Positions 20,080 to 31,914 of a stretch of DNA of 64,000 nt are shown one piece after another. The notes under the pieces are model-generated. The model did not search any database. It had not been told where the DNA came from and saw only the letters and a list, made by a program, of their open reading frames with translations. The stretch covers positions 12,214,001-12,278,000 of the forward strand of contig CP075497.1 in NCBI GenBank assembly GCA_021613535.1. The letters run 5' to 3'. The first letter of the stretch is position 1, and each line of letters opens with the position of its first letter. A program made the position numbers and the translations under genes. The DNA comes from Adineta vaga. Its lineage: Eukaryota; Rotifera.

Positions 20080-20517
20080 ACTTTAAAATAAATCTTTCCT
20101 GTTGGTATAATCACCGCTTTTCATCAACAATATATGAATCAAAATTGGTAAATATTCAAGTTTTTGTACTTATTGAAAAATTGTTTTTTTTTACACTTGG
20201 AAGACAAATTTACTATTTTTCGAAGATTCAATTACTAATGGTTCCAGCTAACCTCTATTCAAATATTTGGACTAAATTGGTGGTCTTGTCTTCATTTATT
20301 TTTGTTCGCTTTTTCGTCTTTGAATAGGAAAAAATATAACTACAATGATACTTCAGAGTTTGAGTACTAGTGACAACTATGAATACTGTATCTATCTTTC
20401 ATAAAAATACATGAGCCACACGTACTTTTTCTCTGAATAAAATGATTTCAAAACTTATTTTTTTAATTTTCAATATAAAACTTTTGCCTTATTTTCCCAA
20501 TGTTTTTGTTATAATAG

Positions 20518-21573
20518 ATGAATGATCAAAAATGGACAACAATTACCAAAAAAAACAGAAGAAAAGCAACAAAACCTTCACCACCAACATCACAACCACC
20601 AGCAACAGCATCTGGAACACCATCAGCAACGTATGTAACATCAACACCAAAATCCAATGAAATTTCATCATACAATTCCGATGATTTATCATTATATAAT
20701 AAAATTGCAAAAAAAATTGAAGAAAATGAAAAAGAAATCGTTACTCGCTCTGGAAATTTATTAAATTATTACATAGAGCAAAATAAAGAACTACTGAAAC
20801 AACAAACCATACTCTTGCAACAGCATCAGCAACAAAAACAACCTAGTTCATTAGCAATAATTTTAGACAAAATCAATGTGTTAGAAAATCATCTAGACAA
20901 AATCGATATGATAGAAAATCATTTACACAAACTGCGATTAGCAAAAGTAAAAGAACTTGACATATAGCCAGGGAATCGAACACAAATTGAACAAGCACAA
21001 TTCAAAAACGACTTAATCATTAATTATCAATGTGGTAATCCGAACTACAACAATATAAAGTGCATGGTACTAAACAAATATTTTTCACGTAATGTTGTTC
21101 GAGCAAGTCATATTTGGAAGTATTGTACACATGGAGCTGGTTTAAATGAATTCGGATTACGTTACAGTGATTTAAATAATTATCGAAATGGATTATTAAT
21201 GTATACAACTATTGAAGAAGCATTCGATAATAAAGAATTATGTTTTATTTACAATCCATTTGAACGACAACTGGTGCTGAAGATATTACATAAAGGTGTT
21301 GATGGTATTACAGAAAATATTATATTATATCCAGATGATCAAAAGAAGTATAATAACTATATTAAATTCAAAGATATTGATGGGAAACCACTGAATTTAC
21401 CTGATGACATTTATCCATTTAGACGCTTATTGAATTGGCATGCGCGATGCGCGCATGAATATGGAAAACTCAAACACTGGCTTTCAGAAACAGAAAGTTT
21501 TGATGATTATTTCGATTTATCCGATTTGGTATCATTACCGGGCGATGATATTTATGAAGAACCACTGGATTAA
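20518..21573 (+). pseudogene. HNH-endonuclease-like gene split by one in-frame TAG
   Basis: From the ATG at 20518 the frame stays open to 21573 (352 codons) except for a single TAG at 20965-20967. The first 149 residues are Thr/Pro/Gln-rich with a coiled coil. After the stop comes an HNH_2-type domain: a Cys pair (YQCGN, KCMVL), then ASHIWKY with the metal-binding His, NYRNGLLM, and EEAFD. Such modules occur as solitary nuclease-like genes in bdelloids and other eukaryotes, often repeated; the function is unknown. The continuous frame on both sides of the TAG suggests a recent nonsense mutation, stop readthrough, or two products (20518-20967 and 21064-21573). It is intronless and lies between the NOC2L 5' copy and NOC2L itself. 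Confidence 0.7.
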
Positions 21574-21730
21574 CTATTGATAATCAGAGCGCGAACAAGT
21601 ACTCGTCCGAGCTTTGTTGTCTTTTTTTTCATGAACATTTATCTATTTTTTTTTGAAAGATCAACATGATCACTATTGATCTATAATCTTAATCAGATAT
21701 ATATATGTATATATTTTTTTTTCTTTTCAG

Positions 21731-24684
21731 ATGAAACCACGAACAATGAAACCAAAACTTCAAAATAAAAAGTAAGTGAAAATAAAACTTTTGAATTTTT
21801 TTCTTTCGAAGATAATATTTTAGACCAAAAACAAATGGCGTTTCAGCAACGGAACAACATAAAAAAGATTTGGCTGATTTAGCAACAGTTGATCCGGAAT
21901 TTTTCAAGTTTTTAAGAAAAGAAGATGCAGGTTTACTCGATTTTAATATGGATGATGATGCAGAATCCATTCCAGATGATGATCCTGAACAACAGGTTCA
22001 TCAATTACCTGAACAACTTGAAGAAATGGATCCTTTTTCTGATGAAGTCAGTTAATCAATTTCTTCGTTTTCAATAAAATCATTCATGAATCTTTTCTAG
22101 GAAGGTGAAGATGGTGAACGTCTAAGTAAAGAAGAACAGGCACAAGTAACAACTGAAATGATTGAAAAATGGGCCAATCAACTTCAAGTAGAATAATATT
22201 TTCTTAACGAATCTGAAATATGTATTGAGAATTTTTAGAAAACTCAACCAACATTAAATACAATTCGTCATGTTATACGTGCTTTTGGTTTAGCTGTTCA
22301 ATCTGCTTATGGTGGTGCAGATGTATTAGCTGATGCAAATGGCAAGAAAAAGAAAAAGAAACAAATAAAAACTGGTGCAATCGATGATCCTGAATGTATG
22401 CATATTTATCTATTCCATTGAAATTCTTTTCTTAACAATCTTTTTCTTTTAGCATTCAATGCAATTGTTCGAGTGTGTTTGAAACAATTACTTCCAGCTA
22501 TTTATCGATTTCTTCGTATAAAACTTGTAACAACAAGTAAATTAAAACCAGAATCAAGTACAAATTGGAAATATTTAGAAAATGTTATGAAAAAATATCT
22601 ACTTAATTTTACTCGAGTTGGTTTTTGTTTATTAATACAAATGATTTTCCATTTTCTTCATTTTATTTTAGCTTATATCGATGATTAATGTTCCAAGTAC
22701 ATTGAATATTCTTCTTCGACATGTTCGATCATTGATTCCATTTGTTATTGTTTTATCAAATACACGTCAAGCACTAGTTAAAGTAAGTTAATGAATAATT
22801 CTTTTGTTTTTATGATAAAACTGATTTGATTTTCATAGGAATTAATTCATATTTGGTCAACATCAACAGATGAACGTAGTCGTGTCATAGCATTTGTTTG
22901 TCTATTTCATGTAATTCGTGAACATCGAAAAGAAATGATGGGCGTTGTTTTACGAGTAAATTTATTTCTAATTTTACATTTAAATTTTGAATATTTTCTT
23001 AAAAAATAGAAAATGTACTTGGATTATTTGAAAAATTGCAAATTTACATCACCAACAACACTTCCATTGATTAATTTTATGCAACGATCATTAGTTGAAC
23101 TCTATTCAATGGATTCTACGGTGACTTATCAACATGGTTTTGTGTTTCTTCGACAACTTGCTGTTCATCTTCGTACAGCTATTCAAACTAAAAAATCAGT
23201 AATTCACATCATGTTTTATTTACAATATCATTCATGACGACCTTCTTTTTTTTTTCTTGTAGGAAAATATTCAAAATGTTTATAATTGGCAATTTATTCA
23301 TGGATTAAGTTTATGGACAAATGTGATTAGTGTCTTATATAATAAAAAAGAAAAATTAATTCAACAACTTGTTCATCCATTAACTGAACTTATTATTGGA
23401 ACAATTAGGTAGAAGATATTTTTTATTCGAATATTCATTCAGTAGAAGATTTATTTTTTAGATTAATACCAACAGCTCGTTATTATCCACTTCGATTTCA
23501 TTGTATTCGTTTATTGATTAAAATAACTGAGATAACATCTGTATTTGTTCCTGTTTTACCATTCCTACTTGAAATGTTTGATATAACTGATTTCAATAAA
23601 CGTCATAAGACAGCTACTCTCAAAGCACAATATATCAATTTCGATACATCATTAAAATTGACCAAATTACAAATGGATGATCGTGCATACAAAGTATTTC
23701 TTATTTACGAAATCATTTTCATATAAGAAGATTGAATTCTATATTCATATTTAGGACGGTTTAATGGATCAATTCTATGAGTTAGTAATGCTTTATCTTG
23801 TTCATTATGCTCATCACGTTACATTTCCTGAACTTGTTTATCCATTGATACTTAAATGTAAAAAGTTCATTAAAGTATGCAAAGTACAAAATTTTGTTAA
23901 AGTTGTTCGTGGTTTGTTGGAAAAAGTACAAGAAAATGTTAATTTAATTGAAGAACGAAGACAAAAGACAGGTCTCAATGTTAAAGATGCGAAGCAAATG
24001 GTAAGAGAGAAACACCAAATCTTTCATTCTAAAATGTACTTTTATTAAATTAAATAGGAAAATTGGCTTGAACAAAGTCGTCAGAAATCAACATCAAGTC
24101 CACTTCTTGTTCATTTTCAACGATATAAATCAATGCGACAACGTGAAGTATTGGAAGATATTGCTCAAAAAGAAAAGGTTTGTTCTTCAATTAGACTACT
24201 AAAACTTTTTCATTCTATATAAATATTTTCCTTTTGATATAGATTTCTACATATGGTCGATCATCATTACCGGATTTGATTCGACCTGAACATCAAGTAT
24301 CTGCTAAACAAAATTTCGCATCAATGATGGAAAAAGAAATAAGTGATCATGAAGATGAAGAGGAAGAACTGTTTCAAATCAAAGCGAAACGAAAACATGA
24401 TGAGGTCGATGATGAAAATGATGAACAAGAAGAAAATGAAGAAGATGAAGAAGAGGAGGAAGACGATGAGAGCGACGAAGATATATCAACAGGTCCTCCT
24501 GCAAAAAAGTAAGAAGAGATGTTCCTTATTTGAAAATACTCAATCTTATTATTTTAGACGAAAAGCAAAGATGAGCAATGGTAATTCATCAAAACCGAAT
24601 ACCGATGAATTTCTTTCTAGTGTTAAAAAGAAATTTGATCGTAAAAAAGATCGTGTTAAAACATTGTCAGTTGATGATTTTTAA
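21731..24684 (+). CDS. NOC2L: Nucleolar complex protein 2 homologue (Noc2)
   Basis: Fourteen exons join in phase to 741 residues: 21731-21771, 21824-22046, 22101-22187, 22239-22395, 22453-22616, 22672-22782, 22839-22955, 23010-23198, 23263-23408, 23462-23693, 23755-24000, 24058-24177, 24243-24508, 24558-24684. Noc2 pairs with Noc1/Noc3 to carry pre-60S ribosomal particles from nucleolus to nuclear pore. The match to the family is clear: an N-terminal HKKDL..DPEF(F/Y)KFL motif, then in exon 8 CKFTSP...LP.I.FMQ..L.EL and YQH.F..LRQLA.HLR, VYNWQ in exon 9, LIPTARYYPLR in exon 10 and FPELVYPLILK in exon 11, followed by an acidic Glu/Asp run and a Lys-rich end. Introns are 50-67 bases. The ATG follows a CAG directly, so a further non-coding exon is possible. 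Confidence 0.93.
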
Positions 24685-24900
24685 TTAAAAAAAATTCAAT
24701 AAAAAAATAAAACAAAAGAATTTCAGAATTTATTGTCTGAATGTTAACTTGTTTCAGATATATTCACGAATATTTTTAAAGATACGAAAGAAGAGTGAAA
24801 GATCGAAAGTTTCTGTTTTATTTTCTTAATCTTTCTTATCTAACTTGTCCACATATTGTTCAAATGTTTACATTGATGCGTATTATTGATCATTATACAG

Positions 24901-25281
24901 ATGCTGATCGATAAATGCGAAAAGTTGATTCCTCTGAAGCAGAAACAATTGTGCAAAATTAAAAAGAAGACGACAAAAAACAATGACTTGTTTATAAAAA
25001 AAAGATTTCTAACCTATCGAAGTAAAGATGATAATTCATCACCAACTGTTTGTCTGTTTTATATACCATTCAATATGGCATTTGAACATTGAGCAACGTG
25101 TTTAGGTTATATGGGATGTGCAAAAATATTGAAACAATATCGAATGTGTAGTCGGATGATAAATCAAGGGATGTGTTTCGAAATCATTTCATATGAATAT
25201 TCTGATTTAGATGCCAAGTTATGCTATCCATTGGTCTTTCATGTCTTCTGCTTCAAACAATTATCTCATCTATGTATCTAA
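24901..25281 (+). pseudogene. Open frame of about 127 codons broken by one TGA, unknown
   Basis: An ATG at 24901 opens a Lys-rich frame that meets TGA at 25090-25092 and continues in the same frame (ATCLGYMGCAKILKQYRMCS) to TAA at 25279-25281. The second part loosely resembles the small frame at 19849-19911. I do not recognise it. It may be a remnant, or chance in AT-rich DNA. Confidence 0.25.
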
Positions 25282-25845
25282 TTTTTTCTTTTCTTTTCAT
25301 AAAATAAATTGTAAAGATTATTTCGTGTTCGATAGATCTCGATGCTTCTAAAATAAAGTTTTACTGTTTCTCTTCAAACTTCACTGTGTGGTTTTGTATT
25401 TCACTATAATTTTCTATAAAATAACTTATTCGCGAAATATATAAATGTAACAAAACATTATTTTTTCATTTGAATTCGTAACAATGCTAGAATATTAAAC
25501 CAGAACTCGTCTGCACTGAATCTTCGATCTGTTTTCATTGTATCATATACTTTCAATCCAAGCTTATCACTAATGATCAGCAAAAGTAAATTATATTTTT
25601 CTATCTAGATTCTTTCGGACTGATATTGAACAGAATGAATATGAACAAACATTTTATTCTGGAAATCATTGAGTTCCCAAAGTAATCGATCGCCAATGAA
25701 AGATGTCGAATAGATGACGCTCGATACTATTTTTTCTTACTTTTTTTTGCTCTGCCATCTTGAGAGTTGTCATATTGCTATGCAGCTGACTTGAATTCTT
25801 TTTTTTCTCTTTTTTTGTTCTTTGACGGTTTTTTTAAATCGAACG

Positions 25846-26761
25846 ATGGGAAATAAACCTGGAGCAAAACTTCAAAATACAGAACTAATTGAACTTCGTC
25901 GACAAACAACATTTACTGATGCAGAAATTCGTATGTAGCCATATAATTTGAGGACAAAAATCAGAAAACTTCTGTGATTTATTTCTATAGAAGAGTGGTA
26001 TAAATCTTTTCATAAAGATTGTCCAAGTGGTGATTTAACTGCTGATGATTTTAAGAAAATTTATGCACAATTTTTTTCATCTGGTGATTCTTCAACTTTC
26101 GCTGAACATGTTTTTCGACGTTTTGATATCAATGGTGATGGGAAAATTTCATTTCGAGAGTTTCTCATTTCATTAAATACAACAGCAAGAGGAAGTTTAG
26201 ATGAAAAGCTTGATTGGGCATTTCGTCTTTATGATAGAAATGGTGATGGTTATATTTCAAGAGATGAAATGTTTGCTATTGTTGATGTAAAGAGAGGAAA
26301 AAAATACTAAGAAAGATTATAAGATAATGTTTATTTGATATTTTAGGCTATTTATAAAATGATTGGTTCTACTATACAAATGCCTGAAGATGAATCAACA
26401 GCTGAAAAAAGAACAAATAAAGTAATTTAATACGAAAGATTTTTTTCATAAGAAATAAATGAAAATATTCTTTTGTGTAGATTTTTAGAACTTATGATAG
26501 TGATCATGATGGAAAATTATCGCGCGATGAATTTATTCGTGGTAGGATTTCTATTTTTCTTTCAAATAAGATGTCCAAATTAATACATGGAAATATTTAG
26601 GTGCCAAATCAGATCCGTCCATAGTCCATTTGTTAGATGGTGGCCGAGTAAATACGCATCCAACAACAACAACAGCACCAGCAGCAGCATCATCATCATC
26701 AATTTCTCTTCATCCATCACAAAACACGCCGTCATCAACAGTGACTCGTCTTCGTACTTGA
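25846..26761 (+). CDS. Neuronal-calcium-sensor (visinin/hippocalcin-like) EF-hand protein
   Basis: Five exons (25846-25930, 25991-26286, 26347-26421, 26481-26541, 26601-26761) give 225 residues. The start MGNKPGAKL has the Gly2 and small residues of an N-myristoylation signal. EF-hand 1 is degenerate with the CPSG element typical of this family. EF2 ([12 protein letters not shown]), EF3 ([12 protein letters not shown]) and EF4 ([12 protein letters not shown]) carry intact calcium loops. These sensors move to membranes on calcium binding and tune receptors and kinases. The usual length is about 190; here a Thr/Ala/Ser-rich tail of roughly 35 residues follows the last EF-hand, replacing the usual short C-terminus. 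It runs tail-to-tail with the gene at 26915-27232. Confidence 0.92.
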
Positions 26762-26914
26762 TATGCGCGATGCACTGGAATCTCATTGTCTTCCATCTTT
26801 TTTTTGAGAAATTTCATTCCGTTAGCAGAACTCACGCACGTATACAAACGAAGAATAAAAAACTTTTCTTTTATTGTGAAAATATTTTTAAAAAGGAAAT
26901 AAATATTCATGTGG

Positions 26915-27232
26915 TTAGAGTAAACCTCGTTTTCCAACTAAAGTTATAGTATTTCCAGAGAATATTCCATATCTTGATAATGGACGATTACCTGCAGATG
27001 AATTATGATGATGAAGACGTTGACCACGAAAGTAAACTAATTGTTCATCTAATGGAACACGAAATACTTCTTGCAAAACTTGACCAAGTTCATTACAAGT
27101 TGGATCTTTTTCGGATTTCAATACAATATCTTGTACATCACCACCAAAATGTACTTGTAATTTTGTATATAAATGATTTCCTGACGCTTTCGTTGGAGGT
27201 AAAGCGTTTTTTCGTGGTGTTTGATCGTTCAT
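26915..27232 (-). CDS. BAG1-like ubiquitin-fold protein, BAG domain not found
   Basis: An ATG at 27232 opens a 105-residue frame. From about residue 24 it resembles the ubiquitin-like domain of BAG1: VHFGGDVQDIVL, then ELGQVLQEVFRVPLDEQLVYFRGQ, then PLSRYGIFSGNTITLVGKR. BAG1 uses this domain at the proteasome and a following BAG domain to release ADP from Hsp70. Here the frame ends four codons after VGKR; a GTTTAC there could be a splice donor, but no BAG-like exon is seen before the oppositely oriented calcium-sensor gene. Either the protein is a UBL-only remnant or an exon escaped me. Confidence 0.6.
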   Translation of the reverse strand: MNDQTPRKNALPPTKASGNHLYTKLQVHFGGDVQDIVLKSEKDPTCNELGQVLQEVFRVPLDEQLVYFRGQRLHHHNSSAGNRPLSRYGIFSGNTITLVGKRGLL

Positions 27233-27639
27233 TATAATTGAAAAACTGTTCTAAATATGAGTAGAAATTTTTTTGATCAATAAAATTTTTAGTTTTTTTG
27301 TTTCTACGCGTGTTTTAACAACTTACCACAACAACAATGGGAATTTGACTTGACGACGATATATAAAAAGAAATTCAACGCTCTTTTTCTCTTTCTTTTT
27401 TCTTCTCGTTCTCAATGTGTGTTGTTAACTCGTTGTCATAACAAGAAACTTTCGTTTCATTCATTCTGCATTTATTCTTCAACAACTTCTCTTTTTTGCA
27501 ATTCACACACACATATAAACATTCACAATAACTGAAAAAATAAAGAACTAAATTAATGTTCAAGAAGCGAAGAAAAAGAACCACAGATGATTTCAAATTA
27601 TTAAACAAACTGAAATTAATCTAATCAACTGCTTTTGTT

Positions 27640-29010
27640 TTATTCAACAATAACAAGATATGGACTACCAGGAACATGTTGCATACTTGAACCATAAAGA
27701 ATAACTAACATATATTGACCACGTGTTCGAACACGATAAAATACTTTATACACAACTCCAGGTGATGATGGTATGATTCGTTTGATAACAAGACGTTCAG
27801 CTGGTCCACGAGATGAATAAAGACCAACTAATAATAAACCGGTACCTAAATAATCTCATAAAAAAGATCGATTCTTAGATTATTTCAAACCTGCTTGACT
27901 TGCATTTACTTGTGTTGTTGATAACAATGTTTGACTTTCATTCAATTTATCCACGAACGAACATTTATCTCGAGTGTTTGTTTTTTTTGTTCGAACTAAT
28001 GAACTACCTTGAATGTGTTTTCCACATTGCATTAGTTTGTAATGAAACTAAACTGAAAAACAGTTGATGGTGCATTGATACCAACAGAAAATGTTCCAGA
28101 TCCTGATGATGGATCATTTGGTGATTTTGATACAAAAAAATTGACTTGATTCACCTAAAGAAATCAGAACGCGTTTTTCTTCTCGTTCTCAAAAATATTT
28201 TGAAAAAAAACGAAACAAAGACCGCTACGAGTAGGATTTGAACTTACGCGGGAAGCTCCCATTAGATTTCTAGTCTAACGCCTTAACCACTCGGCCATCG
28301 CAGCTGTGCTTACCTGTATAAGCACGGAAAAGACCTTGACCTGTAGCTGTAATTGGTTTTAATGATCAGAAGGGTCCTACAGTTAACCGACATGGATTAT
28401 CAATAATTGGTACGTGATTAAGACTGATATTGAGCCAATGATTACCAGATGTATTTGGTATGAAATAAATTTCATAACATTCTAAAATATATGCGTTCCT
28501 TGTAGAAATTTTGTTTTTGACAAAGAAATGACAAACCTAATTTTGCTGATTTATGAACTGTAATTGGTAAGTTGATATTTCCTTGTGGTGCTTGAATATA
28601 AGCTTGAAAGACAGCACATGGTACTTCTGGTCGAACAGTAACTATACATGAAGTATTCACCTAACACATAAAAATAATCATTAATTAATCATAGAAAAAT
28701 AGTAAAATCTAATCAAGATACATGAAATTCAATGGGCTCAATAGTGGCACGAGCTGGATCGAGAGGAAGTGGAACGACTTGTTCTTGTAAAGGTTGAGTA
28801 TGTAAACGTAAATGATAAGGTGAATTACTGATATGATCCCCATCATATGTTAATGAAATATGATAGTTGCCAGGTATTTGACATGTATAAAATACTCGAT
28901 AAATGTCAGTATCAACAACTTCAATTTGAATATCAGCTTTTGATGGACCATCGATTGCAATAACAAGTTTTTGTAATTCAGCATTAGGTGCATTCAAATC
29001 GAAATGACCT
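27640..29010 (-). pseudogene. Truncated filamin-repeat pseudogene
   Basis: A collinear copy of the gene at 32098-34755. It keeps the last exon (IIPSSPGVVYKVFYRVRTRG, up to a TAA at 27640-27642), parts of the middle and the exon ending at about 29008. Lesions: an extra A (7 instead of 6, about 28134-28140) shifts the frame in the exon after the tRNA intron; most of the Ser/Thr-rich exon matching 32349-32648 is deleted; part of the FHYKPM exon is gone; and all four N-terminal exons are missing. It still carries a tRNA-Ser copy at 28223-28304. Confidence 0.85.
28223..28304 (-). tRNA. tRNA-Ser(AGA), duplicated copy with a T-stem mismatch
   Basis: 82 nucleotides, intronless, serine type with a long variable arm. 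Acceptor stem GCTGCGA/TCGTAGC, A box TGGCCGAGTGG, anticodon loop CTAGAAA. It differs from the copy at 33054-33135 by one base: the T stem reads GTAAG against CCTAC, an A-C mismatch at pair 52-62. No T run follows at once; the first long one (T8) is about 12 bases downstream. It may be a pseudo-tRNA or a weaker gene. Confidence 0.85.
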
Positions 29011-29265
29011 ACGATATAAAAAAAAAGAAATTAAATTGTTAATCGTTGTTCTGCACTTATGATTGGATTTGAGTAAACTTGTAACTTATACTTCAACATA
29101 GATTATTTATGTATGTACATATTTAAAGGGCTCACTAATAAACAACCACTATACGAACGAATGCATACATATAAGACTAGATAAATTCGCCATTTGAATT
29201 CTTTTGTTTTGTTCAGTGTTTGTTCTATCTAGAGTAGTGTAGAAATCGTTAATTCGAGTATTCGA

Positions 29266-29440
29266 GTTTTCAACTATTCAACTTTTAAACTTATAAATTT
29301 GTGAAAAGTTAAGTAGCGGAGATCGCGCGAAAACTATTCGTTTGTTTGGTCACCCACTACACCCACACCCACACTTCCGCGTTACCCTCCACATCCGCAC
29401 TGGCAGGCAACCTCAAGTTTGAAAGTTGAATAGTTGAAAC
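29266..29440. mobile_element. Small MITE-like element with inverted ends and telomere-like CCCACA units
   Basis: GTTTTCAACTATTCAACTTT at 29266-29285, continuing TAAACTT to 29292, is mirrored by AAGTTTGAAAGTTGAATAGT and TGAAAC at 29415-29440, with two small differences. Inside lies a C-rich stretch at 29351-29374 containing CACCCACTACACCCACACCC, two to three units of CCCACA, the complement of the TGTGGG telomere unit I recall for bdelloids. No coding capacity. Confidence 0.6.
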
Positions 29441-29504
29441 ATCTTTTCGACTCATACATGTATGATGAAAAAAAGATGAAAATGGTGAACAATTGTTAAT
29501 ATTA

Positions 29505-29888
29505 ATGCAAGATTTGATTAATTCTTCCAACATAACAAAAGCACGCTTAAATGAAGAAAATCAACAAGGTTTACAAACTGAGAAAACGTTAAATACTGCA
29601 CGAAAGACAATAACTGAAATAACAGCTGAACTTTCGAAAGGAAAAGAGCAAGTAACGAAATTGGAAAACAAAATAAATGATATGGAAAACGAGCTCAAGG
29701 AATTAAAACTTAAGATGGAAAAAATTCAATCAAATGGAAATCGAACAAACGACTGGAAATCCGTCCATTGTCTTTACAGTTTAATTCTTCCTTTGCCAAT
29801 CCTAGGTATTCTTTTTTTTCTTACAAAAAAATCAAATAATTTTGTACCTCGGTGTTTAATGGACTTTTTTGTTGGAACATTGATTTGA
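29505..29888 (+). CDS. Small coiled-coil protein with a C-terminal membrane anchor
   Basis: The first ATG of the frame, at 29505, gives 127 residues. Residues 5-85 are a heptad-rich coiled coil (Glu/Lys/Leu-rich, e.g. KLENKINDMENELKELKLK). Then CLYSLILPLPILGILFFLTK forms one hydrophobic segment near the end, as in tail-anchored proteins. A similar end (CFYSFLVILPIVGRILWWKK) closes the minus-strand frame at 57087-57269, so the two may belong to one family. Function unknown. It starts about 65 bases after a MITE-like element, so its expression is uncertain. Confidence 0.5.
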   Translation: MQDLINSSNITKARLNEENQQGLQTEKTLNTARKTITEITAELSKGKEQVTKLENKINDMENELKELKLKMEKIQSNGNRTNDWKSVHCLYSLILPLPILGILFFLTKKSNNFVPRCLMDFFVGTLI

Positions 29889-29889
29889 T

Positions 29890-30913
29890 GAAAAAGTTTT
29901 TTGTTGTATATTTCATTTGTTGGACTTTCTGTTGATACACTTCATCTATCTGGAATAAATAGTAATCAAAAGAGAAGGCTGTTAATGATAAATAGTGCGA
30001 AAATGATTTTCACTTCAAAATTTGATCTCAATCACGTGAATTTAAGAAAAGGAACGATGAAATGGGAAGCGCAGTAGGAAAAGCGAAATAAATATTCGTT
30101 ATTTATGTCACTGATCGAGACAACATTTTCTGTTCATTGTACTTGCATACAGCAATAACATACAATCCTCTTCATAATGGAATTGTTCCACGAAAGAATG
30201 TATGAGAATTATAAATGAGAGCGAGAATCCCCAGACCATCATGTCTTCTAAATACATATCCGAAGTGCATAATCAATATTCTATCATCTTTTAGATATAT
30301 TTGAGGTTGTATAACTCTTTGAATGTCTTTTTAAAAATAATTCATATTGATGAATGAAAAAACAACGAATGCATTCTATCAATAATGATATTCATGCAAA
30401 TATCAATTAGTGATATGAATAAGAAGCAATTGATATTTGCTTTCATTACGCGATCTCCACCATATAATCTCATCTTAACCTCTTATGCTTGCTAGTTTGA
30501 TCAGTCGCATTGGTTGTTTACGAAGAAATAAATTTATCTTCTCATAAAATACTTTCCATTGAGTTATTTACACCGATACTATCACACGGAAACTCGATTA
30601 TCATGATGCAACAAAGTATCACATATAATTCGAACAGTCTTTTCAGTAGATAATACCTACTTATGTATTTAGTATTACTTTAGCCTTTTTTAGAATCATT
30701 TGTGTGTTAGTATTCTCCATTAATCGATAAATATACATCAGAATGAAAATACAATATGGTCTCGCTATGGATAATGTATCAATGACTCTTCTATTTATTA
30801 TCATAGTTTTGTATTTTCAAAAATGTTTGAAATCTCGCAGTTGTGCTTGAATGATATAAAGTTATGACCATGCATTTTCTACCATTCTTTGTATATACAC
30901 TCTTTATTCGACA
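29890..30913. other. No gene seen
   Basis: AT-rich sequence without a credible open frame or structured RNA. Confidence 0.45.
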
Positions 30914-30914
30914 G

Positions 30915-31680
30915 ATCTTTCGTGTTGGTTATGCATCAAATCCGAATATTGTGCTAGCCGATGAGCAGATAATGGAAGAGCTGAAAAGTAAGTGCTTATT
31001 CATTTGCCATTGAATATTCATGTGTTTCCTTTGTAGATGTAATGCAGAAACGAGATAAAAACCTTGAAAGATGACGAATAAGTATTAAGTGATGCATGAC
31101 AGATTGTAAAGGCATCATTGAAACAATTCAAACATTTTGCCAAAAGAAATACAATCTCTAAAGCAATTCGAACATTCAGTAATTGTAAACACATTAACGA
31201 AGTATCTTCGTTAAAAGAGACAGATGATAATTCAGTTGATATCACTGGAAACTAAGTATCGTTATTTTTCCATGAAAGTCATTGCAAAACGTTAGTTTGA
31301 AAGTCAGATGTAGTATCAAGCGTCGATGACCAAATGATATTCAAAAACACTTTTACTTTTCTCTAATTTTTCCTCAACTTACAAAGTACAGAACATTTTT
31401 ATATGTAATTTCCTTCTGTTTCATCGATTTGAAATCGAATGGTTCAGGAAAAGAAAGAATTTCTTTTGATTTGTTCGATCAATATAAGATGGAGATATAA
31501 TGGAAAAAATCATCGTTCCCTTTTTCTTTCCCATCATCCGATGTAGACAATTAACATTCAACTCTTATGATTGTAATAGGTACATTCGATCAATTTGCTA
31601 TGCAAGCAGTAGAAGAACATTTAGAGTTGAATGCTTTCTTTTATACTAATATTATACACTTCATCACATAAATTAGAACA
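30915..31680 (+). pseudogene. Eroded multi-exon gene remnant, unknown family
   Basis: Coding-like pieces with good splice signals but broken frames. 30915-30987 (FRVGYASNPNIVLADEQIM) joins across a GTAAGT...TGTAG intron to 31037 onward, where a TGA follows after about 12 codons; a shifted frame then carries KASLKQFKHFAKRNTISKAI and stops at 31255; a further piece near 31580-31660 reads GTFDQFAMQAVEEHLELNAF after an ATAG. I do not recognise the family. Confidence 0.35.
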
Positions 31681-31910
31681 TGTAAATTCATGAATTCTTA
31701 CGTTTTTCTACCGACATTAATTGACTGCTTATTGTATCAATGACTTGATAGAATAATTGGATAAAGAACAAGCATTAGTATTCATGAAATCTGTGAACGT
31801 CTGTAGAGAAAATAATAATTGCTTTCTTTTCTCTTCCGTGTTATTAACCTGTCGTTATCAGAAGAGTTTACTTCTTTCATTCTATATTTATTCTTTGATA
31901 ACTCTTTTGT

Positions 31911-31914
<4 letters not shown>

